A stretch of DNA of 64,000 nt. It comes from JBPBQZ01 sp050955105 (lineage in GTDB: Bacteria > Pseudomonadota > Gammaproteobacteria > Burkholderiales > Burkholderiaceae). A model generated the notes under the pieces. The model did no database searches. It was not told where the DNA came from and saw only the letters and a list, made by a program, of their open reading frames with translations. The stretch lies in the NCBI GenBank assembly GCA_050955105.1, contig JBPBQZ010000001.1:1-64000 (forward strand), given 5' to 3'. Below, one piece after another: positions 16,374 to 26,131 of this stretch (position 1 is its first letter; every line of letters starts with the position of its first letter). A program made the position numbers and the translations under genes.

Positions 16374-18304
16374 GTACTGAACGTAAAAAACTGACGGCGT
16401 CGCATACGCGCGCCACCACGCCGGGGCGTGCCCCGGTAAGGCGTGCGACGCCAGGCCAGAATCGCGTGAAACCTGCATCGGCGCCACGTGCGGCGCGGCC
16501 CGCCGCAGGCCAGCCGACTGCCGAGATTCCGCGTTCGCGCACGTCGTCCGCATCGTCTTCGCCCGCCCGGTCGTCTTCGACGCGGGCCACTGCGGAAGCG
16601 CGGCCACCACGCGCCGGTGCGCGGACGAACGACGCCCGCGGCGATGATGCGCGCGCAAGCGTGAGAAGCGGTCCGCGCAGCGGTACGCGAAATGACCCCC
16701 GCAGCGGTGGTGAAAGACGCCCAAGGCCGGAATTCGGCGGTGCTAGCGGCGCTGGCGACGCCAGCTCTTCAGGCAGCAACGCGTCGCCGCGGCGCGACAG
16801 CGATGCACGTGGGGCACGTAGCGTCACGCGCAATGCGCCGTCGAGAGGCTCGGCGCCGGCCGGCGCCAGGCCGCCCGGTCGCACCGACAACGATCGGCCG
16901 CCGCGCCGGGATACGCGATCCGATGCGCGATCCGATGCACGACCCGATGCGCGACCCGGGGCACGACCCGGTGTCCGATCCGACGCACGACCCGACGCAC
17001 GACCCGATGCACGACCCAGTGTCCGATCCGACGCACGACCCGATGCACGACGTGACGCCCGCCCCGACGACCGTCGCGAGCGATCGGCACCGGGCGAGCG
17101 CCCCGCCAACAGTGGTCATTTTGCAAAGGCGCGCGAAGAGAGACCTGGCGGCTGGGCCGCCGCTGCGCGGCGCGATCACAATGTGGCAGCATCCGCGAAC
17201 CGCATGGGCTTCGCCGGCCGCACGGGCGCTTCGAGCAACCCACCATCCACGGGCGCCAATTCACCCCGTCCGGCGGCGCCGCGCACGGCACCGCCACGCG
17301 GCGCGACATCCGCCGGCACTCGATCCGCACCGAAACGCTCGAACGACCCAAGCGCACCGATGCGCCGCCGCGACACGTCAAAAGATCGCTATCAAAACAG
17401 CGACTACGACAGTGCGCCAGCCGCGTCACTGGCGGTCGATAGCCAGACCGAAGGCGTACCGGCCGCAAGCCCTTCCAGCCATTCGCCGCGTTCCCGCCAG
17501 CCGGCCGCTGCGCCGGTCGCAGTCAACATCAACGAGGCCGACCACGAAGGCACGTTGCGCCTGTCGAAGCGCATGTCCGAACTGGGACTGTGCTCACGAC
17601 GCGAAGCGGACGAATGGATCGAGCACGGCTGGGTCAGTGTCGACGGCGTTGTCATCGATACACTCGGCACGCGCATCCGACCAGACCAGACCATCGAGAT
17701 CCTGCCGGCGGCGCACGCCGATCAGCAAGACCGCGTCACCATCCTGCTCAACAAGCCGATCGGCTATGTATCGGGTCAGCCTGAAGATGGTTATCCGAGC
17801 GCGGCGACGCTGATTGGCAAAGACACCCGCTGGGCGGAAGACCCGAATCCGCGTGCGATAACGCAGGCGTTCCATGCTGGGCTGGCCCCTGCCGGGCGGC
17901 TGGATATCGACTCGACCGGCTTGCTGGTGCTGACCCAGGATGGTCGCATCGCCAAACAGCTGATCGGCGAGCATTCGTCGATCGACAAGGAGTACCTGGT
18001 ACGCGTGCGCTTCGATGGCCACGAGCAGGATATTTCGAAGCGCTTTCCGGCCGAACGGCTGGCGTTGTTGCGCGAGGGCCTCTCGCTCGACGACAAGGCC
18101 CTGAAGCCGGCGCGGGTCGACTGGCTGAACGGCGAGCAATTGCGCTTTATTTTGCGCGAAGGCAAGAAACGGCAAATTCGCCGGATGTGCGAACTGGTGG
18201 GGCTGGAAGTTATCGGCCTGAAACGCGTGCGTATCGGCCGCGTCGCGCTCGGCGCGCTGCCACCGGGTAGCTGGCGCTACCTTGCCCCCGGCGAATTCTT
18301 CTGA
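16370..18304 (+). CDS. rluB: 23S rRNA pseudouridine synthase RluB with long Arg-rich N-tail
   Basis: Forms pseudouridine near position 2605 of 23S rRNA. The catalytic part is about the last 250 residues: an S4 domain (RLSKRMSELGLCSRREADEW), then the synthase core with the family II motif GRLDIDSTGLLVLTQDG, whose Asp is the nucleophile, and the terminal block LREGKKRQIRRMCELVGLEV. The first 380 or so residues are a disordered Ser/Arg/Pro/Ala-rich tail including a tetrapeptide DARP repeat. Such tails occur in Burkholderia RluB but vary in length. The start overlaps the glnD stop (ATGA). RluE is possible but the S4 domain and context favour RluB. Confidence 0.93.
   Translation: MSTERKKLTASHTRATTPGRAPVRRATPGQNRVKPASAPRAARPAAGQPTAEIPRSRTSSASSSPARSSSTRATAEARPPRAGARTNDARGDDARASVRSGPRSGTRNDPRSGGERRPRPEFGGASGAGDASSSGSNASPRRDSDARGARSVTRNAPSRGSAPAGARPPGRTDNDRPPRRDTRSDARSDARPDARPGARPGVRSDARPDARPDARPSVRSDARPDARRDARPDDRRERSAPGERPANSGHFAKAREERPGGWAAAARRDHNVAASANRMGFAGRTGASSNPPSTGANSPRPAAPRTAPPRGATSAGTRSAPKRSNDPSAPMRRRDTSKDRYQNSDYDSAPAASLAVDSQTEGVPAASPSSHSPRSRQPAAAPVAVNINEADHEGTLRLSKRMSELGLCSRREADEWIEHGWVSVDGVVIDTLGTRIRPDQTIEILPAAHADQQDRVTILLNKPIGYVSGQPEDGYPSAATLIGKDTRWAEDPNPRAITQAFHAGLAPAGRLDIDSTGLLVLTQDGRIAKQLIGEHSSIDKEYLVRVRFDGHEQDISKRFPAERLALLREGLSLDDKALKPARVDWLNGEQLRFILREGKKRQIRRMCELVGLEVIGLKRVRIGRVALGALPPGSWRYLAPGEFF
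16910..17077 (+). repeat. 12-bp tandem repeat in rluB encoding DARP units
   Basis: About 14 imperfect copies of a 12-bp unit of the type GATGCACGACCC, reading DARP with variants DARS, GARP, GVRS and SVRS. A higher-order pattern is visible: copies with GTGTCCGATCC recur 48 bp apart (about 16971 and 17019). Reading frame is kept, so copy-number change alters tail length without frameshift. Confidence 0.9.
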
Positions 18305-18835
18305 TCAGTCGTCTCCGTCGACCATGCCGGGGAACATCACCTCGGTAAAGCCGAAACGCGAAAAGTCGGTCATCCGCATCGGATAGAGTTTGCCGATCAG
18401 ATGATCGCATTCATGCTGCACGACGCGTGCGTGGAAGCCCTCCGCCACGCGATCGATCGGATTGCCGTATTGATCGAAGCCTTCGTAACGGATCATCGAG
18501 AAGCGGCTGACCATACCGCGCAAGCCCGGCACCGACAAGCAGCCTTCCCAGCCATCGTCCATATCGTGTGAGACCGGCGCGATCACCGGATTGATCAGCA
18601 CGGTTTCCGGCACGGGCGGCGCGTCGGGATAACGATCCAGCCGGCCGAATCCGAAAATCACCACCTGCAGGTCGACGCCGATCTGCGGCGCCGCGAGCCC
18701 CGCGCCATTCGCCGCGCGCATGGTATCGAACATGTCGGCCACCAGCTCATGCAACGCCGGTGTGTCGTATTGCTCCACCTCCTGCGCGATGCGCAGCAGC
18801 CGTGGATCGCCCATCTTCAGAATTTCGCGGATCAT
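18305..18835 (-). CDS. def: Peptide deformylase
   Basis: Removes the N-formyl group from nascent proteins; Fe2+/Zn2+ enzyme. All three motifs are present: GAGLAAPQIG, EGCLSVPG (metal-binding Cys) and QHECDHL (two metal-binding His and catalytic Glu). The 176-residue length is normal. Its start overlaps the ligA stop by 4 bp, so it is the last gene of the smc-zipA-ligA-def unit. It ends directly against the convergent rluB stop with no terminator between. Confidence 0.96.
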   Translation of the reverse strand: MIREILKMGDPRLLRIAQEVEQYDTPALHELVADMFDTMRAANGAGLAAPQIGVDLQVVIFGFGRLDRYPDAPPVPETVLINPVIAPVSHDMDDGWEGCLSVPGLRGMVSRFSMIRYEGFDQYGNPIDRVAEGFHARVVQHECDHLIGKLYPMRMTDFSRFGFTEVMFPGMVDGDD

Positions 18836-20976
18836 GGCGTTTTCGTCCCTAATAACTGCTGTAAGCCGGCTTCGTCGAGCACCTGCACGCCGAGTGCCTC
18901 GGCCTTGGCAAGCTTGCTGCCCGCTTCGGCGCCGGCCAACACGAAAGCCGTTTTCTTCGACACCGACGAGCTGACTTTCGCGCCGGCCGCCTCGAGCAAC
19001 TCGGTGGCCTGCTCGCGCGTGAGCGACGGCAGCGTGCCGGTCAAAACCACCGTCTTGCCCGCTAATATGCCTTTTACCGTATTCGCGGCCGCGGCGCCAT
19101 CTGTGCCCGGGCTACTACCGCTCTCGGTGACGGCGGCGCGCGGCGCCGGCGCCGCTTCTGGCCATTGCACACCGGCCGCACGCAGTTGCTCGATCACCTC
19201 GACATTGTGCGACTCGCCGAAAAAATTGACGATCGATTCGGCCACCACCGGGCCCACGTCGTTGACTTCGAGCAGCGCCTCCTGATTCGCCGCCATCAGG
19301 GCATCCAGCGAGCCGAAGTGGCGAGCCAGATCTTTGGCGGTGGCCTCACCCACATGCCGGATGCCCAGCGCATAGATGAAGCGCGGCAAGGTCGTGTGCT
19401 TGGCTTTTTCCAGCGATGCCAGCAGATTCTGCGCCGACTTGTCGGCAAAGCGTTCCAGGGCGACCAGGGCTTGAAACCCCAGCTTGAACAAATCGGCCGG
19501 CGTACGCACCAGGTTCATCTCGACGAACTGCTCGATGATTTTCTCGCCCAGCCCGTCGATATCCAGTGCACGCCGTTGCGCAAAATGTCGCAATGCCTGC
19601 TTGCGCTGAGCACCGCAGAACAGGCCGCCGGTACAGCGCGCGATGATCTCTTCGGGCAAACGCTCGATAGCCGAGCCACACACCGGACAACTGGTCGGCA
19701 TAACGAAAGGCTGCGCATCGCTCGGCCGCCTTTCCGGCAGTGACGCAACCACCTCGGGAATGACGTCACCGGCGCGTCGTACGATGACCGTGTCGCCCAG
19801 CCAGATGTCTTTGCGGCGCACTTCGTCTTCATTGTGCAGCGTCGCATTGGTAACGGTTACGCCTCCCACGAACACCGGTTGCAAGCGCGCCACTGGCGTG
19901 ATCGCACCAGTACGGCCAACCTGCACCTCGATGCCGAGCACCGTGGTCAGCGCCTCTTCGGCGGGGAATTTGTGCGCCAGCGCAAAGCGTGGCGCGCGCG
20001 AGACGAAGCCCAGCTGCTGCTGGTCGGACAGCCGATTCACCTTATAGACGACGCCGTCGATGTCATAAGGCAGATCGGCGCGACGCGCGCCAACCGTATG
20101 GAAGAAATCCAGCAAACCCTGCGCACCGCGCACCACCGGACGCAGATCGTCCGGGCACACCGGCAACCCGAGCGCTCTGAACCAGTCGAGCACGGCTGCA
20201 TGCGTCGCCGGCATCGCGGCCCCCTCGAGCACGCCGATCCCGTAGGCGAAAAACGTCAACGGCCTTTTTGCGGTGATGGCGGGGTCGAGCTGGCGCAGGC
20301 TGCCGGCCGCTGCGTTGCGTGGATTGACGAATTCGCGTTCGCCGAGTTCGCGCTGATGGGCATTGATACGGGCAAAATCGCGCTTGAGCATCAGGACTTC
20401 GCCGCGCACTTCGAGCACGTGTGGCGGCGCCTGATCAGCCACCGACTTGAGCCTGAGCGGAATCGAACGCACGGTGCGCACGTTGGCGGTCACGTCTTCG
20501 CCGGTCGCGCCGTCACCGCGCGTTGCGGCTTGCACCAGACGGCCGTCGACAAATCGCAAGGAAACCGCGAGGCCGTCGAATTTCAACTCGCAGGCGTATT
20601 CAACCGCCGGCACATCCAGCTCGTCGTCGATACGATGGTCGAAGGCCTCGACCTCGGCTTCGTCGAACGCGTTGTTCAACGACAGCATCGGCAGGGCATG
20701 CACGATCGGCGGAAAACTTTCATCGGCCTTGCCGCCTACCCGGCGAGTCGGCGAATCGGCGTCTGCTAGTTCGGGGAATTCAGTCTCGAGCGCCAGCAAT
20801 TCGGCAAAACGCTTGTCGTACTCGCTATCCGGCACTTCCGGGTTGTCGAGCACGTAATAGGCATGGTTCAGCCGCTCGAGTTCAGCGCGCAACGCCGCGA
20901 CGCGTAACGCCGCGGCGGTTGGCGCGGCCGGCGCGCCAGCGCGCCCGGCGGGAGGAATGTCATGCGACTGCGACAT
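18832..20976 (-). CDS. ligA: NAD-dependent DNA ligase LigA
   Basis: Seals nicks using NAD+. I start it at the ATG at 20976 (MSQSHDIPPAG), 7 bp after the zipA stop, giving 714 residues. Order of domains: Ia (YYVLDNPEVPDSEYD), adenylation domain with the active-site Lys132 in CELKFDG, OB fold, Cys4 zinc finger (CPVC and later CTGGLFC), helix-hairpin-helix repeats, and BRCT at about 640-714. The first 25 residues before the ligase fold are Ala/Pro-rich. All catalytic elements look intact. Confidence 0.96.
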   Translation of the reverse strand: MSQSHDIPPAGRAGAPAAPTAAALRVAALRAELERLNHAYYVLDNPEVPDSEYDKRFAELLALETEFPELADADSPTRRVGGKADESFPPIVHALPMLSLNNAFDEAEVEAFDHRIDDELDVPAVEYACELKFDGLAVSLRFVDGRLVQAATRGDGATGEDVTANVRTVRSIPLRLKSVADQAPPHVLEVRGEVLMLKRDFARINAHQRELGEREFVNPRNAAAGSLRQLDPAITAKRPLTFFAYGIGVLEGAAMPATHAAVLDWFRALGLPVCPDDLRPVVRGAQGLLDFFHTVGARRADLPYDIDGVVYKVNRLSDQQQLGFVSRAPRFALAHKFPAEEALTTVLGIEVQVGRTGAITPVARLQPVFVGGVTVTNATLHNEDEVRRKDIWLGDTVIVRRAGDVIPEVVASLPERRPSDAQPFVMPTSCPVCGSAIERLPEEIIARCTGGLFCGAQRKQALRHFAQRRALDIDGLGEKIIEQFVEMNLVRTPADLFKLGFQALVALERFADKSAQNLLASLEKAKHTTLPRFIYALGIRHVGEATAKDLARHFGSLDALMAANQEALLEVNDVGPVVAESIVNFFGESHNVEVIEQLRAAGVQWPEAAPAPRAAVTESGSSPGTDGAAAANTVKGILAGKTVVLTGTLPSLTREQATELLEAAGAKVSSSVSKKTAFVLAGAEAGSKLAKAEALGVQVLDEAGLQQLLGTKTP

Positions 20977-20983
20977 CGATGCT

Positions 20984-22270
20984 TCAATTCGAAAATAGCC
21001 GCCGCGCCGCGGCCGAGCCGGCGGGAATGCCCGCCTGTTCAAGTTTTGCGTACAAGGTGAGCAGCTGCTTCTCGATCGACAGCAGCATGCTCTCCGGCAA
21101 AGGCCGGCCCTGGTCGTCGACCACGCGCGCGCCGATGCGCTGCGACAGCGATGCCGCGTAATCGCACATCAGGCGAAACGGCAAGATGTCTTCGTCGGCA
21201 ACCGGCACGTCGAGAAGCAAGGTTATCGTCTTGCCACCCTTGTAAGTCAGATCGTCGCGCAGGAAATTCGTATCACCGAACAGCAGCATGAACACCGGGT
21301 TCTGCTTGGCGTCGAGCTTGACGAAGCGCGTACCGTCGCGCGACAGCAGCAAGCCGTCTTGCGACGCGATCGCCTGCACATAGTTGGCCGACCAAGGCGC
21401 ACCGTCGGACAGCACATTGATCGATAGCTGAGCATCGCACTGCGCCGCGAAGCCATCGAGCTCACGCGCCATGCCGACAATTTCCATCATGTCGGGAAAT
21501 TCCGGTGTCGCGTCGAGCTGATCGGCCACGCCCTGCGCCGCGCTGACGAATTCCGAAAACTCGATCTCGTTCAACGGGCCGGAACGATTCGCCAGTTGCA
21601 CGGCGACGCGCAACTCGTCATAGCGCGCGCCGGCGCGCAGGCTCTCGAAATGTTCGGCCGCGCGGCCTTCGAAAAACACCGGCTTGCTGCCGGCACGCCG
21701 CAGACGCTGGGTCACCGCGCTGGCGCGTTCGCCCGACACGGCGTCGCCCAGGCGCAGCGGCACCACGCAGTCGATGCGGCGATCAATCAGCGCGGGCGGC
21801 ACCGCTGAAATGGTTTGCGTCGCGGGCGCCGGCACGTCGAAGGCACTGCCACCCACCGCGGCGCCGGCGTCCGATGCGCCCGCTTCCGCCGACATCGCCA
21901 TCTGCGTGGCGGCGCTCAACGCGGCGCTGTCGCGCTCGGACCGATCGTCTACCGCCTCATCGCCGGACGGTGGCCCGAAGCTCGGTTCGCGACGGCTTTC
22001 GGTCGGCACCTCGGCGCGGCCGCCGTCTCTGGCGACTGGCGCGGTCGGTGCGGTGGCCGGGCGCGGCGCCTGCATCGGCGCAATGAATGGACGCTCGTCA
22101 TCCGCAGTCAGCTCGGCCGCATCTTGCAGATTACTGCGCGCCGCGTCGCGCTCCGGCATGGAGCGCGGCAGCCGGCGCCGCACCTTGGCGCTTTGCCAGG
22201 CGTTGTAACCGATGACAGCCACCACGACGGCAATGCCCGCCGCGATCAAGCCGAGTTGCAAATCGTTCAT
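20984..22270 (-). CDS. zipA: Cell division protein ZipA (FtsZ-binding)
   Basis: Membrane anchor for FtsZ. The ATG at 22270 follows GGAGGG; the longer frame to 22312 is not needed. One N-terminal membrane helix (LQLGLIAAGIAVVVAVIGYN) is followed by an Ala/Pro/Ser-rich linker of roughly 150 residues and a C-terminal ZipA-type FtsZ-binding domain, beginning near ALIDRRIDCVVPLRLGDAV. The order smc-zipA-ligA is conserved in beta- and gammaproteobacteria and supports the assignment. Length 428. Confidence 0.9.
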   Translation of the reverse strand: MNDLQLGLIAAGIAVVVAVIGYNAWQSAKVRRRLPRSMPERDAARSNLQDAAELTADDERPFIAPMQAPRPATAPTAPVARDGGRAEVPTESRREPSFGPPSGDEAVDDRSERDSAALSAATQMAMSAEAGASDAGAAVGGSAFDVPAPATQTISAVPPALIDRRIDCVVPLRLGDAVSGERASAVTQRLRRAGSKPVFFEGRAAEHFESLRAGARYDELRVAVQLANRSGPLNEIEFSEFVSAAQGVADQLDATPEFPDMMEIVGMARELDGFAAQCDAQLSINVLSDGAPWSANYVQAIASQDGLLLSRDGTRFVKLDAKQNPVFMLLFGDTNFLRDDLTYKGGKTITLLLDVPVADEDILPFRLMCDYAASLSQRIGARVVDDQGRPLPESMLLSIEKQLLTLYAKLEQAGIPAGSAAARRLFSN

Positions 22271-22337
22271 GCACCCTCCATCTCGACGGATTTCCTTTTT
22301 ACGGGGTAACAACAGGCCGGTGTCGGCCGGGCTCGGC

Positions 22338-25300
22338 TCACGCGGCGCTTTGCACGAAGCCGGCGGCGGTTTCCATGTCTACCGCGACAATGCGCGAGAC
22401 CCCCTGCTCTTGCATCGTTACGCCGATCAATTGTTGCGCCATTTCCATTGCGATCTTGTTGTGTGAAATGAACAGGAACTGGGTTTTTTCCGCCATCTTG
22501 CGCACCAGATTGGCGAAACGCTCGGTATTGGCATCGTCGAGCGGCGCATCGACTTCGTCAAGCAGGCAAAACGGCGCCGGATTGAGCCGGAACATCGCAA
22601 ACACCAAGGCGGTGGCGGCCAGCGCCTTTTCGCCACCGGACAAAAGGTGGATGGTCGAATTTTTCTTTCCGGGCGGTTGCGCCATGATCAGCACGCCGGC
22701 GTCGAGAATTTCCTCGCCGGTCATGGTCAACTTGGCTTGACCGCCGCCGAACAGACTTGGGAACAACTCACCAAAATGCCGATTGACTTCGTCGAAGGTG
22801 CCTTGCAACAGACGCCGCGTTTCCTGGTCGATCTTGCGGATGGCGTCTTCGAGCGTGTCGATCGCGTCTTGCAGATCAGCCGTTTGCGCATCGAGAAATT
22901 GCTTGCGCTCGCGCGCCACGGTGAGCTCATCCAGCGCCGCCAGATTGACCGCGCCGAGCGCATCGATGGACTGATTGATACGCGTGACTTCGCCCTGCAG
23001 CCAGCTCGGTTTGAGGTCGGCGCTCAATTTGGGCAGCAGCGCCTCGATATCGACCGCGGCGGCTTCAAGTTGCTCGGCAAACTGATCGCGATTCAAACGC
23101 GCAGCCTGCTCTTTCAATTGCAATTCGGTAATGCGCTCGCGCAGCGGATTCAGCGAGCGCTCGGCCACGAGACGACCCTCGTCGGCCTGACGCAGTCGCG
23201 CGGCCAGCTCGTCGAGTTCGCGCCGCGCCGCGCCCAGCAAGGCCTCGCGCTCGGCGCGTACCGTCAGCGCCTGCTGCAAACCGGTATCGGCCGTTTGTTC
23301 GTCGATCGAGGCCAGTTCGGCGCGCGTCGCTTCAAGTTCGATCTCGAGACGCGCGATCTCGCCGCCGCTCGATTCGATCAACTGCTGTAGCCGCTCGATC
23401 TTCTGCGACTGCTCGCGCGCACGATAGCTGGCTTCCTGCGCGCTCAAGCCGGCTTCGCGCGCCAGCCGCCGCGCCTCGTCGAGCGCCGCGCCCAATGTTT
23501 CTGTGCTGCTCTGCTGATCTTCAAAACGCGCCTGGGCCTCGGCCAGATCGGCATCCAGGCGCTCGAAAGCCGCCTCGGCTTCGCTTGCCAGCGCGCGTTG
23601 CTCTTCGATTTGCGCGTCGATTTCAGACAATTCATCGCCAATCTGGCGCGCCCGCGCTTGGTAGCGCTCCGCCGCCTGCGTGAGGCGCATCACCTCGAGC
23701 TGCAAGGCATGCACGCGGCGCGTAGCGGCGTCGCTGCGACGGCCAGCCTCGGCCAGCGCCTCGGTCGCCTGGCGGAATGCCGCCTCGGCACGCGCCGCCG
23801 CGTTGCGCGCTTCTTCGGACAGCAGATTCTGCGCGCGCGACTCGCGCGACAGATTTTCGATTTCCTGCGCGCGCGCGAGCAGGCCGGCCTGTTCGGAATC
23901 GGCCGCATATAACTGCACGCCGACTCGCGTTACCACGTGGCCCGAGGGCACGACGAAACACGCACCGTCCGGCAGCTGCGCACGTTGGGCCAGCGCGACG
24001 CCAAGATCGTCCGCGCAAAACACACCGGCCAGCCAATCCGACAGCACCGCGCGCACGCCCGGATCGTCGATGCGCAACAGCGCCACCAATGGACGCAGCC
24101 CGACTGGCGTAGCGATTGGGCGGGCCGCGAGCGGCGGCGTATAGAACGCCAACTTCGCCGGCGGCGCATGCGCCGCCCAGGCGGCCACCCAATCGAGCTG
24201 CGAAATTTCCAGCGCCGCCAAGCGCTCGCGCAACACTGATTCGAGCGCGTTTTCCCAACCTGCTTCGATATGCAGCTTCTTCCAAAGGCGCGGCAAGCCG
24301 TCGAGCTCCTGGGCTTTCAACCAGGGCTGCACCTTGCCTTCGGCCTGCACGCGCTCCTGCATTTGACGCAATGCATTCAAGCGCGCGTCGATCTGTGCGA
24401 TCTTGTCGCTCTCGGCACGCACCCGCTGTTCCGCGGCGCGGCGCACCTCATCGGCAACCGGCGCCTGGGCTTCCGCATCCTGTAACTGCGCGCGCGCTTC
24501 TTCAAGCAGTGCTTCCTGCTCGGCCAATTCGGCGCGAAGATTTTCCAGCGCGACGTCGTCGGGCGCGTCGAGTCCGCGTGCTTCGTCAGTGAGACGCTCG
24601 CGGCGTTGTTCCAGTTGCCCGATCTGCTGGGCGGCATGCCGCTGCTGCGCCGCTTCCAGCTTCAGCGTCTGCTCGATCTGTGCGATCGACGCCCGTTCTA
24701 CCGACAGTTGCTGCTGCGCATCGCGCAGGCTCGCCTCACGCGCCGGCAGCGCCTCTTCGCGCGTGGCTGCCTCTTCGCGCGCCAGTTCCGCCTGCTCGTT
24801 GCTCATCGCAAAGGCTTCATCGGCGTCGGCCAGTTCGGCACGCGCATCGGTTGCGCGGCGCCGCCACTGCTCGTCTTGCGTCAACAGCGAGGCCAGTTGT
24901 GCCTGCGCGCGATTGCGGCTATCAATAACAAAGCGAATTTCGGCCTCGAGGCGGGCCACGTCGGAATTGGCTTCGTAGAGGCCGCCCTGCGCGGTTTGCA
25001 AAGCGTCACTGGCCGCATAGTGGGCCACCCGCAAGGTCTCCAGGTCGGCCTCGACCTCGCGCAGCGCGGCAATTTGCGCTTCGAGATCGCGCTGCGCTTC
25101 GTCGATGGCGCGGCGTTGCCGGTCCTGCTCGGCCTGCGCCTCATTGCGCCTCACCAGCCACAGCAAACGTTGTTTCTCCTCGCCGTCCGCCTGCAGCGCG
25201 CGAAACTTCTCCGCCACCGCCGCCTGGGTTTCGAGTTTTTCGAGATTGGACGTGAGCTCGCGCACGATGTCGCCAACACGCGTCAAATTCTCACGCGTGT

Positions 25301-25856
25301 CCGACAGGCGATTTTCGGTTTCGCGGCGACGCTCTTTGTATTTTGAAACACCCGCCGCCTCTTCGAGGAACACTCGCAGTTCTTCGGGGCGCGCTTCGAT
25401 GATGCGCGCGATCATGCCCTGCCCGATGATCGCGTAGGCGCGCGGGCCGAGACCGGTACCGAGGAAGATATCCTGGATATCGCGGCGCCGCGCCGGCAAA
25501 TTGTTGATGTGATAGCTGGAGGTGCCGTCGCGCGTCAAGACGCGCTTGACAGCAATTTCACCGTATTGGCCCCATTGGCCGCCTGCGCGTTGTTCGCCAT
25601 TGTCGAAAATCAGTTCGACGCTGGCGCGGCTGGCCGGCTTGCGCGAAGTGGAGCCGTTGAAGATGACGTCCTGCATCGACTCGCCGCGTAATTCCGAGGC
25701 GCGCGACTCTCCGAGCACCCAGCGCACGGCGTCGATGATATTGGACTTACCGCATCCATTGGGACCCACCACGCCGACCAGTTGGCCGGGCACGTGAAAG
25801 TGCGTAGGGTCGACAAAGGACTTAAAGCCGGCGAGTTTTATCGATGTAAGGCGCAC
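22338..25856 (-). CDS. smc: Chromosome segregation ATPase SMC
   Basis: Chromosome-condensing ATPase acting with ScpA and ScpB. The 1172-residue protein begins at a GTG with MRLTSIKLAGFKSFVDP. It has Walker A GPNGCGKSNIID near residue 32, two long Glu/Ala/Arg-rich coiled coils, a hinge at about 520-680, and C-terminal LLSGGEKALAATALVFAMF and Walker B FCLLDEVDAPLDD. It is first in the minus-strand unit with zipA, ligA and def, and divergent from dapC across 275 bp. Confidence 0.97.
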   Translation of the reverse strand: MRLTSIKLAGFKSFVDPTHFHVPGQLVGVVGPNGCGKSNIIDAVRWVLGESRASELRGESMQDVIFNGSTSRKPASRASVELIFDNGEQRAGGQWGQYGEIAVKRVLTRDGTSSYHINNLPARRRDIQDIFLGTGLGPRAYAIIGQGMIARIIEARPEELRVFLEEAAGVSKYKERRRETENRLSDTRENLTRVGDIVRELTSNLEKLETQAAVAEKFRALQADGEEKQRLLWLVRRNEAQAEQDRQRRAIDEAQRDLEAQIAALREVEADLETLRVAHYAASDALQTAQGGLYEANSDVARLEAEIRFVIDSRNRAQAQLASLLTQDEQWRRRATDARAELADADEAFAMSNEQAELAREEAATREEALPAREASLRDAQQQLSVERASIAQIEQTLKLEAAQQRHAAQQIGQLEQRRERLTDEARGLDAPDDVALENLRAELAEQEALLEEARAQLQDAEAQAPVADEVRRAAEQRVRAESDKIAQIDARLNALRQMQERVQAEGKVQPWLKAQELDGLPRLWKKLHIEAGWENALESVLRERLAALEISQLDWVAAWAAHAPPAKLAFYTPPLAARPIATPVGLRPLVALLRIDDPGVRAVLSDWLAGVFCADDLGVALAQRAQLPDGACFVVPSGHVVTRVGVQLYAADSEQAGLLARAQEIENLSRESRAQNLLSEEARNAAARAEAAFRQATEALAEAGRRSDAATRRVHALQLEVMRLTQAAERYQARARQIGDELSEIDAQIEEQRALASEAEAAFERLDADLAEAQARFEDQQSSTETLGAALDEARRLAREAGLSAQEASYRAREQSQKIERLQQLIESSGGEIARLEIELEATRAELASIDEQTADTGLQQALTVRAEREALLGAARRELDELAARLRQADEGRLVAERSLNPLRERITELQLKEQAARLNRDQFAEQLEAAAVDIEALLPKLSADLKPSWLQGEVTRINQSIDALGAVNLAALDELTVARERKQFLDAQTADLQDAIDTLEDAIRKIDQETRRLLQGTFDEVNRHFGELFPSLFGGGQAKLTMTGEEILDAGVLIMAQPPGKKNSTIHLLSGGEKALAATALVFAMFRLNPAPFCLLDEVDAPLDDANTERFANLVRKMAEKTQFLFISHNKIAMEMAQQLIGVTMQEQGVSRIVAVDMETAAGFVQSAA

Positions 25857-26073
25857 GTCGGCAGTATCGATGGATATCTTGGGAACATGGCACGCGGCGC
25901 GCCGCGCGTTTTTGACGCGCTAATCATACCATCGCCATCGCGGGCTTCCGACCGCCGGGCGCGTGGCTCGTTCAGGGACGAGACGCTGGCGCCAGCGACG
26001 GGCGGCACGTGCAACCGGTGACCGGCATTGCCGCTGCGCGCGCCACTGCTGCGGCGCCAGGGTCTGCTGGCGC

Positions 26074-26079
26074 TATAAT
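26074..26079 (+). promoter_or_regulatory. Candidate dapC promoter (-10 box)
   Basis: TATAAT at 26074-26079 would start transcription near 26086, about 46 bp before the dapC ATG. No convincing -35 is seen. The box lies between the arms of a 7-bp inverted repeat, GGCGCCA (26053-26059) and TGGCGCC (26081-26087), which could be an operator. The remaining smc-dapC gap shows nothing else. Confidence 0.5.
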
Positions 26080-26131
26080 TTGGCGCCTTTTCCGCATCGC
26101 CCTCGACCGCATCGCCCTTGGCCCAAGCGCA

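Noticed and set aside
16258..17468. Several long minus-strand frames with Arg/Ser or Gly/Ser repeats opposite rluB.
   Set aside because: They are antisense products of the DARP repeat and GC-rich coding DNA, with no independent family match.
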